Assembly (NCBI RefSeq): GCF_014196455.1
Contig: NZ_JACIDS010000003.1
Location: 186,001 to 250,000, forward strand
Reading direction: 5' to 3'
DNA: 64,000 nucleotides
From: Kaistia hirudinis
GTDB taxonomy: Bacteria > Pseudomonadota > Alphaproteobacteria > Rhizobiales > Kaistiaceae
Shown here: piece after piece, positions 50,466 to 58,211 of the stretch
How the letters are laid out: every line of letters starts with the position of its first letter
Numbering within the stretch: the stretch's first letter is position 1
Position numbers and translations under genes: made by a program
Notes under the pieces: generated by a model
Databases searched by the model: none
Seen by the model: the letters and a program-made list of their open reading frames with translations, nothing else
Told to the model about the DNA's origin: nothing

Positions 50466-51550
50466 CGCACAATGCCTTCCTTAGCCTGGACGAAGCGGAA
50501 GAGCGCGCCCGGTTCGGTGATTGGCGCCCTCAAGCATCCCAGGCGGCTCGCTCGCCCGCATCGGCGCCCGTTATCGTGTCGGCGCCGGATCTCATGGCAC
50601 GAACTTTCGCGCCCATTTCTTACGTGGTTCCGGAGATCATTGCCGAGGGTCTCACCATTCTTGCCGGAAGACCCAAAATCGGCAAGTCGTGGCTGGCCTA
50701 TGATATCGCGCTCTCAGTCGCCCAAGGTGAAACCTGCCTCGGACGACTGCGGTGCGCCCAAGGTGCCGTCCTGTATCTCGCACTAGAGGACAATGAGCGG
50801 CGACTGCAAAGCCGCCTCCGCAAGCTTCTTATCGCTAGCGACCCCCCGCCGATAAGTTTGCACATGGCGACGGCATGGCCTCGCGCCAATGAAGGCGGCA
50901 TCGAAGCGATAAGGAGTTGGATAAGAAACACGCCCGATGCGCGGCTCGTTATCGTAGATGTTCTCCAGATGTTCCGCCCTGCCGCATCCGCGAGAGACAT
51001 GCCCTATGAGGCGGACTATCAGGCGATCAAGGGACTCCAGAGCGTCGCATCGGAAGAGCGTGTCGCAATCCTCGTCGTGCACCACACCAGAAAAGCAGGC
51101 TCTGACGTCGACCCCTTCGAGAAGGTAAGCGGCACGCTTGGACTTTCTGGAGCCGCCGATACCGTCGCCATCTTGGATCGCGATAGCCAGGGCGCCACGC
51201 TCTATGCCCGCGGCCGTGACATTCAAGAGGTTGAAAAGGCAGTGTTTTTTGACAAGATCCTTTGCAAGTGGACTATTCAGGGCGACGCTATCGACGTGCG
51301 CCGAACCGATGAGCGCTCGTCGATCCTGGATGTTCTCCTATCTGCAACCGAGCCTATGGCTCCGCGCGAGATCGCAATTGGCGCCGATATGCCGCGAAAC
51401 AATGTGGATCAGCTGCTCTTCAAAATGGCGAGGGCTGGCGAGGTAATCAGGGCCGGCCGCGGGCACTACGTTCACGCCGAGCGCACTGACCTTATGCCCC
51501 TCCACAAGAACGATAAGAAGATAAGAAGCGGACGTGATGACGAGTCGTGA
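50462..51550 (+). CDS. AAA family ATPase, RepA (RSF1010-type helicase)-like
   Basis: A 362-residue RecA-fold ATPase (AAA_25). Walker A is GLTILAGRPKIGKSWLAYDI near residue 67, Walker B LVIVDVLQMF near 165, and a sensor ILVVHHTRKAG near 205. A C-terminal winged helix follows (APREIAIGADMPRNNVDQLL, about 300-345). Probable hexameric helicase for element replication. GTG start on a 4-base overlap with the preceding gene. Confidence 0.88.
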   Translation: MTHNAFLSLDEAEERARFGDWRPQASQAARSPASAPVIVSAPDLMARTFAPISYVVPEIIAEGLTILAGRPKIGKSWLAYDIALSVAQGETCLGRLRCAQGAVLYLALEDNERRLQSRLRKLLIASDPPPISLHMATAWPRANEGGIEAIRSWIRNTPDARLVIVDVLQMFRPAASARDMPYEADYQAIKGLQSVASEERVAILVVHHTRKAGSDVDPFEKVSGTLGLSGAADTVAILDRDSQGATLYARGRDIQEVEKAVFFDKILCKWTIQGDAIDVRRTDERSSILDVLLSATEPMAPREIAIGADMPRNNVDQLLFKMARAGEVIRAGRGHYVHAERTDLMPLHKNDKKIRSGRDDES

Positions 51551-51742
51551 GAACACCCTTCTTACCGTTCTTATCGATCTTATCGGGGGGAGCCCCCCGG
51601 TAAAAAAGCTTCGCCAAGAGAGCTGCAATGAAATCCAACACATACCTCTCGAAAGGCAATGTGAGGGAGTGCTGTTCCCTCGAAAGCGCTCTAATCAGGA
51701 AGTTCGCCAGTCTTGAGACTGCATATCCGCTTTCGGCTAATC

Positions 51743-51919
51743 ATGGCTCTTGTTCACCTAAGCGACTGGCTGTCCGAGCCGGACGATTTTCGCATGCGCT
51801 TGAGGCGCCATATGCGCGCGTCGTGGCGAGAGCTTATCGCGTGGGTGGCGATAGCCGGTGCTCTGTTCGTCGCACTTCTCGCCATCGCATCTGCGATCGG
51901 GCCGCTGTGGCACCGATAA
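51743..51919 (+). CDS. Possible small single-pass membrane protein
   Basis: A 58-residue ORF: a charged N-terminus (SEPDDFRMRLRRHMRASWRE) followed by one hydrophobic segment (LIAWVAIAGALFVALLAIAS). No ribosome site before the ATG. Could be spurious. Confidence 0.3.
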   Translation: MALVHLSDWLSEPDDFRMRLRRHMRASWRELIAWVAIAGALFVALLAIASAIGPLWHR

Positions 51920-51927
51920 CCGGCGCC

Positions 51928-51987
51928 CTCGCGTGATGACTTCAGATAAATCGGTGAGCCATCCCTTTTACGGCGTCCGAAAACTCC
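51928..51987. repeat. Imperfect direct repeat, copy 1
   Basis: CTCGCGTGATGAC, three variable bases, AGATAAATCGGTGA, a short spacer, then TTTTACGG and AAACTCC. Second copy at 52049-52114. On the minus strand both copies can be read as related peptides ending SPIYL(K/R)SSRE. Confidence 0.6.
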
Positions 51988-52048
51988 GCACCGCGTCGGC
52001 TTCGGCTTGCGTCTCGCGCGCGTACTGCTGACGAAATTGCGGCCTCAG

Positions 52049-52114
52049 CTCGCGTGATGACCGTAGATAAATCGGTGATATTCGCGCGCGCATTTTACGG
52101 TATACGGAAACTCC
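52049..52114. repeat. Imperfect direct repeat, copy 2
   Basis: Shares the two conserved blocks of copy 1; the spacer is six bases longer and the TTTTACGG-AAACTCC block follows. Purpose unknown. Confidence 0.6.
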
Positions 52115-52290
52115 TGCGCAGCATTGCCATCGCTCTGCAATCGTCCGAACAGTCTCGCGTTTTCCAGCGTCGGAAAATTCACAGTGGGCAATTTGACGTT
52201 CACCCTCGCGCGCCCGCGAGTAGCGCATCTGAGGATGCGTCGCCGTATGCCACGATACCGACGCGCGAGATCCTGCCCCCAAAAAGAGAA

Positions 52291-52314
52291 AGGGCGCCTC
52301 GAACAAGGCGCCCT
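52291..52314 (-). terminator. Rho-independent terminator
   Basis: A perfect 9-bp stem AGGGCGCCT/AGGCGCCCT with a 6-base loop; on the minus strand it is followed by TTCTCTTTTTGGG. It lies 30 bases after the minus-strand gene ending at 52345. Confidence 0.9.
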
Positions 52315-52344
52315 ATTGACCGTGTTTGTTTATTGACCGACCCA

Positions 52345-52794
52345 CTAAGCCGCCGCGGCAGCGATCATAGCGTCGGCCGGCTCAAGCTGCGTTGTCGCAT
52401 CGGCGCGAGCGAGCCGCGCCAGCGTATCTGCGGCACGGGCGAGAAAAGACAGGTCGTCTTCGCCGGGGACACAGTCCCTGGTCCTATCCGCGAAAATGGC
52501 GACTGCCGCGGCGCAGTCCCTCGCCGTTACGATTGGCGCTGCCATCGCTTGCTCCTCGATTGCCAAGGTCTCTGCGAAGAGGCGGTCGATCGTGGCTTGA
52601 GGCGTCCCTGATACCAACGAGTTCAGGCGCTGGATCGCAATGCCATGGGCCGAACGCAGCGTGCTCATGATGGTGTCGGCCGGCGCTGCTGATGCCTCCG
52701 CGAGCGGCGATGCCGCGGACGCAAAAGCTGCCCTCATCGAGGGACCAGGTTGAGCAAGATATCCAGCAGCCACAGCCGCAATGGTGTTTGACAT
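52345..52794 (-). CDS. Hypothetical Ala-rich protein
   Basis: A 149-residue protein, Ala-rich and predicted mostly helical (AAVAAGYLAQPGPSMRAAFA, TIDRLFAETLAIEEQAMAAP). No family recognised. GGAGG five bases before ATG 52794 fixes the start; it has its own terminator, which supports expression. Divergent from the XRE gene, with a dyad between them, so it may form a regulator-target pair. Confidence 0.65.
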   Translation of the reverse strand: MSNTIAAVAAGYLAQPGPSMRAAFASAASPLAEASAAPADTIMSTLRSAHGIAIQRLNSLVSGTPQATIDRLFAETLAIEEQAMAAPIVTARDCAAAVAIFADRTRDCVPGEDDLSFLARAADTLARLARADATTQLEPADAMIAAAAA

Positions 52795-52820
52795 TTCATC
52801 CTCCATAACCAAAATCATTA

Positions 52821-52843
52821 TGTACAACCTATATCGTTGTATG
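52821..52843. promoter_or_regulatory. Candidate XRE operator
   Basis: TACAAC-N7-GTTGTA dyad in A+T-rich DNA, 27 bases before the minus-strand gene and about 60 before the XRE gene; the position expected for an autorepressor site. Confidence 0.45.
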
Positions 52844-52904
52844 TAGCCATCGTCAATGAAATTCGTTATAGATGGCTATTACTGCCATAGCGAAATACCC
52901 AAGG

Positions 52905-53174
52905 ATGTCATTGACCCCCGCGCAATGCCGGGCCGCTCGCGGTCTTATCGAATGGTCTCAAACCGATCTGGCCAAGGCGGCGACGGTCGGCCTGAGCACC
53001 GTGCGAAATTTCGAGACGGCCCGCTCAGTGCCCATCACCAATAATCTCGCAGCGATCCGCGCTGCCCTAGAGGCCGCTGGCGTCGAGTTCATTCCAGAGA
53101 ATGGCGGCGGCGCGGGTGTTAGGTTGGCAAAGCGCACAAAAGCGCCAACCGACAGTCCCGCCCGTGAGGGATGA
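52905..53174 (+). CDS. XRE-family helix-turn-helix regulator
   Basis: An 89-residue protein with [40 protein letters not shown] and [20 protein letters not shown], the compact XRE form common in Rhizobiales. I start at 52905, because the family begins at M-(S/T)-L-T-P-A-Q-C-R; the ATG at 52872 adds 11 residues. Neither has a clear ribosome site, so it may be leaderless. Probably controls the divergent 52345-52794 gene. Confidence 0.85.
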   Translation: MSLTPAQCRAARGLIEWSQTDLAKAATVGLSTVRNFETARSVPITNNLAAIRAALEAAGVEFIPENGGGAGVRLAKRTKAPTDSPAREG

Positions 53175-53232
53175 TCTTTTCACTCCCGAGATGGTCGCTG
53201 AAGTATGGGGATGCAGCTCGATACAAGGGTAA
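53164..53232 (+). pseudogene. Truncated excisionase-like HTH fragment
   Basis: A GTG-initiated 22-codon frame overlapping the XRE stop encodes [18 protein letters not shown] followed by four residues and a stop. The F-T-P-E-x-V-A-E-x-W-G-C-S pattern is the first helix pair of excisionase-like HTH_17 proteins. The remainder is missing, so it looks like a gene remnant. Confidence 0.35.
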
Positions 53233-53368
53233 GTAGCCGGAACGGGCGGCCGAAAAGATCCGAATCCATACCAATGGGTTGCGTCGGAACGCGGGATCCG
53301 GAGCAAATTTTCGGACGCTCCCGTTATTGCCTTCTTAGAAAAGATGGGCCATATCTCGAATTAATAAG

Positions 53369-53431
53369 ACCCGCCACGCCTCGGACGAAGCCTCGGCTTC
53401 GCACTGCGCACCCCGGCGGGTTTCTTCTTTT
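53369..53431 (+). ncRNA. Structured element before the Abi gene; candidate abiF-type RNA or terminator
   Basis: Outer stem ACCCGCC (53369-53375) with GGCGGGT (53415-53421), an inner hairpin GAAGCC/GGCTTC (53387-53400), then TTCTTCTTTTC. It ends 33 bases before the Abi_2 start codon. An abiF RNA motif next to Abi_2 genes has been described by comparative genomics. The branched shape is more than a simple terminator, but assignment to that family is inference. Confidence 0.45.
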
Positions 53432-53463
53432 CAGGGGCGATTTCTCGTCATATTTATGACGGC

Positions 53464-54375
53464 ATGAAGTTTGCCAAACCTTCTTTACCCATTGCTGACC
53501 AGATCGCGCTTCTCAAACGAAGAGGGATGACGATCCCCGATCGGGCAAGGGCAGAACACTACCTTCAGCACGTCAGTTATTACAGGCTTAGAGCATATTG
53601 GCTCCCATTTGAGCAGCTTGCGCCCGTCAACGGCGACCATATGTTTCGCAACGGCACTTCGATCGATGATGCCGTTGCGCTCTACGTGTTCGACCGCCAA
53701 CTTCGCTTGCTCGTCATGGATGCGATTGAGCGGATCGAGGTCTCATTGCGGGGTGCTTGGGCATACCACCTTGCCGTGAAATATGGCTCCCACGGCTATC
53801 TTGATCCGAACCTATATGATCGAGCGGATCGATTTGCGAATGCACTCACCGGCCTTTTGGATGAAATTGAGCGGTCGACTGACACCTTTATCGTCCACTA
53901 CAAGTCCAAGTATGACGATCCAGAGCAACCACCAATATGGATGACTGCCGAAGTCATGTCGCTAGGGCAGCTCTCAAAGTGGTATAGCAACTTGAAGCGT
54001 CGTCCAGATCGACAGGCGATCGCGAAGATTTATGGACTGGATGAGAAGGTTCTTACCTCGGTCGCTCATCATCTGACCTATGTGCGGAATATCTGTGCTC
54101 ATCACGGAAGGCTCTGGAACAAGCAATTTACCGTCACAATGACCATTCCAAACTCTCCGGGTTCCCTAAAGCTGGCGATGAACACGGCGGCCACGCGAAA
54201 GCTCTACAACACGTTGGCAGTTCTTGGTTATCTGATCGGGATAGTCGCGCCTGGCACAGAGTGGCGGAAACACCTGGCTGACTTGGTCGCGTCCTGCCCG
54301 CTTGCAGGCACCGCTGCGATGGGGTTCCCGACCAACTGGAAAGAAATGCCTGCCTGGAAGTCGGCCTGCGCTTGA
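53464..54375 (+). CDS. Abi_2 (AbiD/AbiF-like) abortive-infection protein
   Basis: A 303-residue Abi_2 family protein: KPSLPIADQIALLKRRGMTI at the start, AEHYLQHVSYYRLRAYWLPF near 30, IERIEVSLRGAWAYHLAVKY near 88 and the HEPN-type R-x4-H motif in YVRNICAHHGRLWN near 207. Members stop phage growth at host cost; the HEPN motif implies RNase activity. Lower G+C than the surrounding chromosome. Immediately upstream lies a structured RNA candidate. Confidence 0.92.
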   Translation: MKFAKPSLPIADQIALLKRRGMTIPDRARAEHYLQHVSYYRLRAYWLPFEQLAPVNGDHMFRNGTSIDDAVALYVFDRQLRLLVMDAIERIEVSLRGAWAYHLAVKYGSHGYLDPNLYDRADRFANALTGLLDEIERSTDTFIVHYKSKYDDPEQPPIWMTAEVMSLGQLSKWYSNLKRRPDRQAIAKIYGLDEKVLTSVAHHLTYVRNICAHHGRLWNKQFTVTMTIPNSPGSLKLAMNTAATRKLYNTLAVLGYLIGIVAPGTEWRKHLADLVASCPLAGTAAMGFPTNWKEMPAWKSACA

Positions 54376-54406
54376 TGGTAGCGCCTGTAGCACCTGCAGA
54401 TTCTGA

Positions 54407-54736
54407 GGCCAAGGCGCACGGGCGCGGCGTAAGGCGATCTATGAGGAGCTGCATCCGGAGACTAAGGCCGGAACGGCAGGCGCGACGGCACGATGGGATG
54501 CAAGCGCCAACTTGGCGACTGCATTTTCGGCAGAAACCGCTGCTGTTTCTGGCCGCGCCGAACGTTCGATCCAGCGAGACGCCGAGCGCGGCGAGAAGGT
54601 GACGGAAGAGGCTATGGGCCTCATTCGCGGCACGCATCTCGATACTGGCGCCTATCTCGACAAACTGAAGCGCATGACGCAGCCCATCCGCTTTGAACCT
54701 ATCAACATGAAAAGCGTTAGCGGTTGGGGCGATTGA
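54407..54736 (+). pseudogene. ParB-like partition protein fragment
   Basis: After an in-frame stop at 54404-54406 the frame reads ARRKAIYEELHPETKAG, then AFSAETAAVSGRAERSIQRD and GLIRGTHLDTGAYLDKLKRM. This is the characteristic C-terminal half of plasmid/phage ParB-domain proteins. The ParB/Sulfiredoxin-like N-terminal domain is absent and no upstream start exists, and the last 20 residues look replaced. A decayed remnant directly behind the Abi gene. Confidence 0.6.
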
Positions 54737-54763
54737 GGAAGTTAGGCCCCGAGGGAGGTCAAA

Positions 54764-54919
54764 ATGCGATTCGTGATGGTACTTGTGGCGCTTTCAGTCG
54801 CCGCTCCTTCTCTCACGGCCTGCACCATGGCCAATACGAAGTCGCGCACATATCAGACCATGACCAATACCCCGAACCAATGCGGGACGGGCTTCAAGCG
54901 CGATAGGGAGGCATGCTGA
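54764..54919 (+). CDS. Small lipoprotein, 51 residues
   Basis: ATG follows GGGAGG with five bases spacing. The N-terminus MRFVMVLVALSVAAPSLTAC is a signal peptide with lipobox L-T-A-C, lipid-modified Cys at residue 20. The 31-residue mature part is Thr/Asn-rich with two further Cys. No family recognised. Confidence 0.7.
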   Translation: MRFVMVLVALSVAAPSLTACTMANTKSRTYQTMTNTPNQCGTGFKRDREAC

Positions 54920-54967
54920 CGCCGCGCGCAGCGAGCAGCGGCGGGCCGTTCGAGCGCTCGGGCCGCT

Positions 54968-55594
54968 CTAGTCGTAGCAGATCGGGGAGCGCCCGCCCGG
55001 CCGGCTGTAGGCGCTTCGGCCACCGCACAGGCGCCCGTTGCGCATGAGGTCGTACGGGCAATCGCAGCGGCCGACATAGGGCTCACGCACCGGGTTGGCG
55101 CCGCGTTGCATTGGCGCGGGATCGGCCGGCGGCCGGGGAGCTGAAACGAGAGGTCGCGGCGCGGCTGGAGTGGCTTCTGCCAAAAGGTCGACGTGAACCC
55201 AACCTGCCGCGCCGGTCGCCTTCACCCTTCGCCATTCTCCGGTGACTTCAAAGCCGTCCAGAGATTGCCCAGCCGGCAGGACCGTGACGACCGGAAACGT
55301 CGTCCCCGGCCCGGCGCGGACCCTCGCCGTTGTGCTCGTGAACAGGCGCACGGCACGGGGAGCTGCGGCCGGAGGATCAAGGCGCGGGGCGGGTGCGGCC
55401 GGACGTGGCGCGGGCGCCGCGGGAGGTGGCTGCACAGGTGCCGCCTGCGGTTGGCCGCGTGAATCCTGGTTGATGCTCGTTGCGGAGTTCGTGTCCGGCG
55501 GTGGTGGCGCGCGTTCGGGCGCTTTCGACGAAAGCCACCACAGCCCGGCGCCGACAATGACGATCGCCCACGGCAGTCGCCCCGAACTCCCCAT
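54968..55594 (-). CDS. SH3b-domain envelope protein with CxCPYD tail
   Basis: A 208-residue protein: an N-terminal TM segment (RLPWAIVIVGAGLWWLSS), a Pro/Ala-rich linker, a bacterial SH3 domain near 95-150 (TARVRAGPGTTFPVVTVLPA, GEWRRVKATGAAGWVHVDLL) and a Cys-rich C-terminus (YVGRCDCPYDLMRNGRLCGG). That tail is a recurrent ending of alphaproteobacterial and cyanobacterial surface proteins. ATG 55594 follows GGGGAGGG; the longer frame is rejected. Probably anchored with the SH3 domain in the periplasm. Confidence 0.85.
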   Translation of the reverse strand: MGSSGRLPWAIVIVGAGLWWLSSKAPERAPPPPDTNSATSINQDSRGQPQAAPVQPPPAAPAPRPAAPAPRLDPPAAAPRAVRLFTSTTARVRAGPGTTFPVVTVLPAGQSLDGFEVTGEWRRVKATGAAGWVHVDLLAEATPAAPRPLVSAPRPPADPAPMQRGANPVREPYVGRCDCPYDLMRNGRLCGGRSAYSRPGGRSPICYD

Positions 55595-55773
55595 GCCGCC
55601 CTCCCCAAAGCGCGCGAGCAGTCTGCCGGCCAGACAATTGGAAGTCGAGCGCGTCGCCGGTCGCACTTGGTGGCGCGGCACCTCGGCATTTCGACCCGGC
55701 GCTAGACTGTGGAAAGGGACTCGACTCCCGATTGTGTTGGGATGATCTTCTCCCCTTCGGGGGAGGGGCTACC

Positions 55774-56535
55774 ATGAGGGCAAGAATTGTTGCGCTGGCG
55801 TCTGCGGCTGCGCTGGCGTCATGCACCAGTGTCGAGACACCGTCGTTTGTGCCGAACGCGCAGCAAGAGGCGATCGTGCGCGACGGCCAGCCGGCGCTGA
55901 TTTCCAAGAAGCCGAAATCGGTGGTGATGGTCCGGCCGGCGACCCGGTCGTTTCAAGGCGGCGAGCGGCCGGCCTTCGTCGTCGCCGTGCTCAACACCGG
56001 GCCGGCGCCCGCGACGCTCTATGTCCGCGACGTGCGCGTTTCGCAGTCGATCCCTGGCGACAAGCCCTATGAGCTCAAGGTCTACAGCTATGACGACCTT
56101 GTCGCAGAGGAGAAGCAAGTGCAGCTCAACCGGGCGATCCTCGTTGGCCTGGCTGCCAGCGCCAACGCGGCCGCCGCGGCGAATGCGGGCTACTACAACG
56201 CCAGCGGCACGGTCTATTCGCCCTATGGCGTCTCACGCGTGACGGTGTCGGGCTACGACGCGTCGGCCGCAGCAATCGCCAATGCGAATGCCGCCGCGAC
56301 GAACTCGGCGATGATTGCCGACGCGGTCGAGACCGGCCAGCGCAATTTGGCGGTGCTCGAGCAATCCGTGATGAAGGACAACACCGTGCTGCCAGGCGAG
56401 TGGTACGGCGGCCGGGTGGTCATCGCGCCGCCGAAGCTGGTGGCGACCGACAAGCCGAAGGTCTACCGCATCACGGTCTCGTTCGCCGGCGAGGTGCATG
56501 AGATCGACGTGACGCAGAGCCGGGCGAGCGGGTAG
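55774..56535 (+). CDS. Lipoprotein, hypothetical
   Basis: A 253-residue protein with signal peptide and lipobox (ALASAAALASC, Cys at 17). The mature part shows a beta-rich N-terminal domain (PAFVVAVLNTGPAPATLYVR), an Ala/Asn-rich central stretch (GLAASANAAAAANAGYYNAS) and a C-terminal beta domain (GEWYGGRVVIAPPKLVATDK). Known only as an uncharacterised outer-membrane type lipoprotein. GGGGAGGGG precedes the ATG at 55774. Confidence 0.82.
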   Translation: MRARIVALASAAALASCTSVETPSFVPNAQQEAIVRDGQPALISKKPKSVVMVRPATRSFQGGERPAFVVAVLNTGPAPATLYVRDVRVSQSIPGDKPYELKVYSYDDLVAEEKQVQLNRAILVGLAASANAAAAANAGYYNASGTVYSPYGVSRVTVSGYDASAAAIANANAAATNSAMIADAVETGQRNLAVLEQSVMKDNTVLPGEWYGGRVVIAPPKLVATDKPKVYRITVSFAGEVHEIDVTQSRASG

Positions 56536-56537
56536 GG

Positions 56538-56681
56538 GTGCTGCGGGGACCCACGGGGCCAGGAACTGCCCTTGCCGAACTCACGAAGCGCGTCAGCAAG
56601 GCGCTACGAGCGATGAGGGACGCAGGGGATGTTCGGTCGCGGGCTGACGCCAAAGGCAATCTGGTCTGGGAGCGTCGGTAG
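56538..56681 (+). pseudogene. Possible C-terminal fragment of a winged-helix protein
   Basis: A 47-codon GTG frame starting three bases after the lipoprotein stop. It contains AELTKRVSKALRAMRDAGDV and ends LVWERR, resembling the recognition helix and wing of a HTH protein. Without an N-terminal part it is probably a remnant; it might be a small protein. Confidence 0.3.
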
Positions 56682-56733
56682 TTAGTGAACTGATACCGGC
56701 AATGAGTATCGAAACTTCGTGATGCACTTACTT

Positions 56734-57582
56734 TCAACCATCCTGTTGGGATGAATCCCGGGGGATGCGTGTGGCGGTTACATTAACTTGAGATCTGATG
56801 TTGCTAGCTTGAATGTCTTTTACTAGTCGTTGCAACTCATCATTCAATCTATTGATCGACTCGGAGACATTGACAATTGATGTATTCGTCTTATCAAATA
56901 GTACATTAGAGATATTTGCCCCGTTTATTAAAAAATAGTTCCATTCGTTATTATTATTATAGTCATGATTTGGAAATAATTGTGTTTTTAGACCTGTAGA
57001 TGGCGTATCACCATCCATGATCATGAAATATTTCGAACAATTTCTCAGTACGATATAGGAAAAAGAGCCATTTCCATCAAGAAAATACTCTTCTAGAATA
57101 CCTTTGTACATTAAACATCGATTATTTTCGACCACATTTGTGGCAATGTATGCTGTTATTATAGAATAATCTTCTGATGATAGATTTTTTACCCATTTGA
57201 AAGCTGAAAAATACCGAAATACTCCACAATATGCTAAAAGAATCCCGATCGAAAATGACGCCGTTGATATGACAAAGGCATATATTACTGAAATTTCTAT
57301 CCCACGCTCGATCTGTTGAAGAACATAAAAACTAGGATATACTCTATAATATACTAATGGATATATGTATGACTTGATGTTGAACCCAAAGAACGTCGCG
57401 GAAATATACCAGGACAGGCTATGTGCGGCCAACGAGACAAAGAACGCTCCCGCGACATCCCCAACCACGCTTGTTCGGATGAGGTCGCGCGCGAAGCGCT
57501 CCTTAAGGGCGGCGCCGAAAAAGAAAGAGACACCAGGGAGAAGCGCAAACACAATAGCGATGGTTGTCCACGCTATCGCCAT
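56734..57582 (-). CDS. A+T-rich membrane protein of unknown function
   Basis: A 282-residue protein with three hydrophobic segments near residues 3-25, 42-70 and 95-120 (IEISVIYAFVISTASFSIGI), then a soluble domain of about 150 residues (NNRCLMYKGILEEYFLDGNG, SYIVLRNCSKYFMIMDGDTP) and an Asn/Ser-rich coiled tail. It loosely resembles membrane proteins beginning with a LPG motif (FALLPGVSFF), such as DUF6338; I cannot confirm that. The first 70 codons have host-like composition, the rest is strikingly A+T-rich. Second gene of a pair, 12 bases after the previous stop. Confidence 0.7.
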   Translation of the reverse strand: MAIAWTTIAIVFALLPGVSFFFGAALKERFARDLIRTSVVGDVAGAFFVSLAAHSLSWYISATFFGFNIKSYIYPLVYYRVYPSFYVLQQIERGIEISVIYAFVISTASFSIGILLAYCGVFRYFSAFKWVKNLSSEDYSIITAYIATNVVENNRCLMYKGILEEYFLDGNGSFSYIVLRNCSKYFMIMDGDTPSTGLKTQLFPNHDYNNNNEWNYFLINGANISNVLFDKTNTSIVNVSESINRLNDELQRLVKDIQASNIRSQVNVTATRIPRDSSQQDG

Positions 57583-57594
57583 AGCGAAGCGCCG

Positions 57595-57780
57595 TCAGGC
57601 TGCGGCAGTCTGCCGATCCCGATTCTGGACGATGTAGTCAATAATGTCGCCCAGGTCGGCTTCCTTGCCGCCCTTCTTGGCGGTCGCGCGGATAGCTTCC
57701 TGCACGAGCTCGATATTGCCATTCGCGAGCCGTACGAGCTTATCGATAAGAGCGCTGTTATGCGTGCTAGTGACGACCAT
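57595..57780 (-). CDS. Small hypothetical protein paired with the membrane protein
   Basis: A 61-residue protein, helical, with STHNSALIDKLVRLANGNIE, AIRATAKKGGKEADLGDIID and YIVQNRDRQ. ATG 57780 follows AGAGGAGGG, so the longer upstream frame is not used. No family recognised. Co-transcribed with the downstream membrane protein, perhaps as its regulator or partner. Confidence 0.6.
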   Translation of the reverse strand: MVVTSTHNSALIDKLVRLANGNIELVQEAIRATAKKGGKEADLGDIIDYIVQNRDRQTAAA

Positions 57781-58211
57781 GCGACCCTCCTCTTTAGCTA
57801 TCAATGCGGCACGTTCACCGTGGTTCATTGTTTGAACCATCGCACGGCATGAATCACGTCGCAAGCGTACGATGCTTTCATTGACAATTCGTGCTTATGT
57901 CCCGTTTGCACACGAACGCATTCCGGCTCATTTTCCGGGGCTCGGCACAAACGCGGCTTCATGCGCTGATTTATGCTCTGTGCAATTAGTTGCAATTGGC
58001 GATGCCGATAGCCCTTCCACGTACGGCTCACCGGATGCGCCATCGCCAGCCCAAGAGCGCGGCGCGCCATGCGCCGTTGTCCAGCTTGCGATGATCCTCT
58101 AGCCACGCTGCGTGCGCCGCGTACTGATGCAGGTAGCAAGAGCAGACACGTGATGGTGCTGGCCTTCGACCATGCGCCAGCGACCCACCCTGTGGCCCGC
58201 TGGCCTCTCGT
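57781..58211. other. 430-base region without a clear gene
   Basis: Upstream of the small ORF and downstream of the nuclease gene. On the minus strand (58028 to about 58200) an open stretch reads HAAWLEDHRKLDNGAWRAAL, which looks like the end of a real protein but has no credible start. Possibly a gene remnant; otherwise nothing recognisable. Confidence 0.4.

Larger units (their letters stand above)
51551..52290. other. 740-base region without a convincing gene
   Basis: Between the ATPase gene and the terminator of the next minus-strand gene. It holds an imperfect direct repeat pair (51928-51987 and 52049-52114), and one possible short membrane ORF at 51743-51919. The rest shows no gene-like structure. 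Confidence 0.5.
46754..57780. mobile_element. Integrative element or accessory island entered at tRNA-Ala (right end not located)
   Basis: The left end is the tRNA-Ala fragment. The cargo includes integrase, AlpA-like gene, overlapping small ORFs, RepA-like ATPase, XRE regulator, Abi_2 protein, ParB remnant, lipoproteins and an A+T-rich membrane gene. The orientation of the fragment predicts an intact tRNA-Ala(GGC) on the minus strand at the far end. I did not find it before base 64000, so the element may extend beyond the window, or the right part may be a composite. The end coordinate given is only the last clearly foreign-looking unit. Confidence 0.5.

Noticed and set aside
54372-54602. 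76-codon plus-strand ORF starting at the Abi stop
   Set aside because: Arg-rich out-of-frame reading of the ParB-like fragment, whose own frame matches a family.
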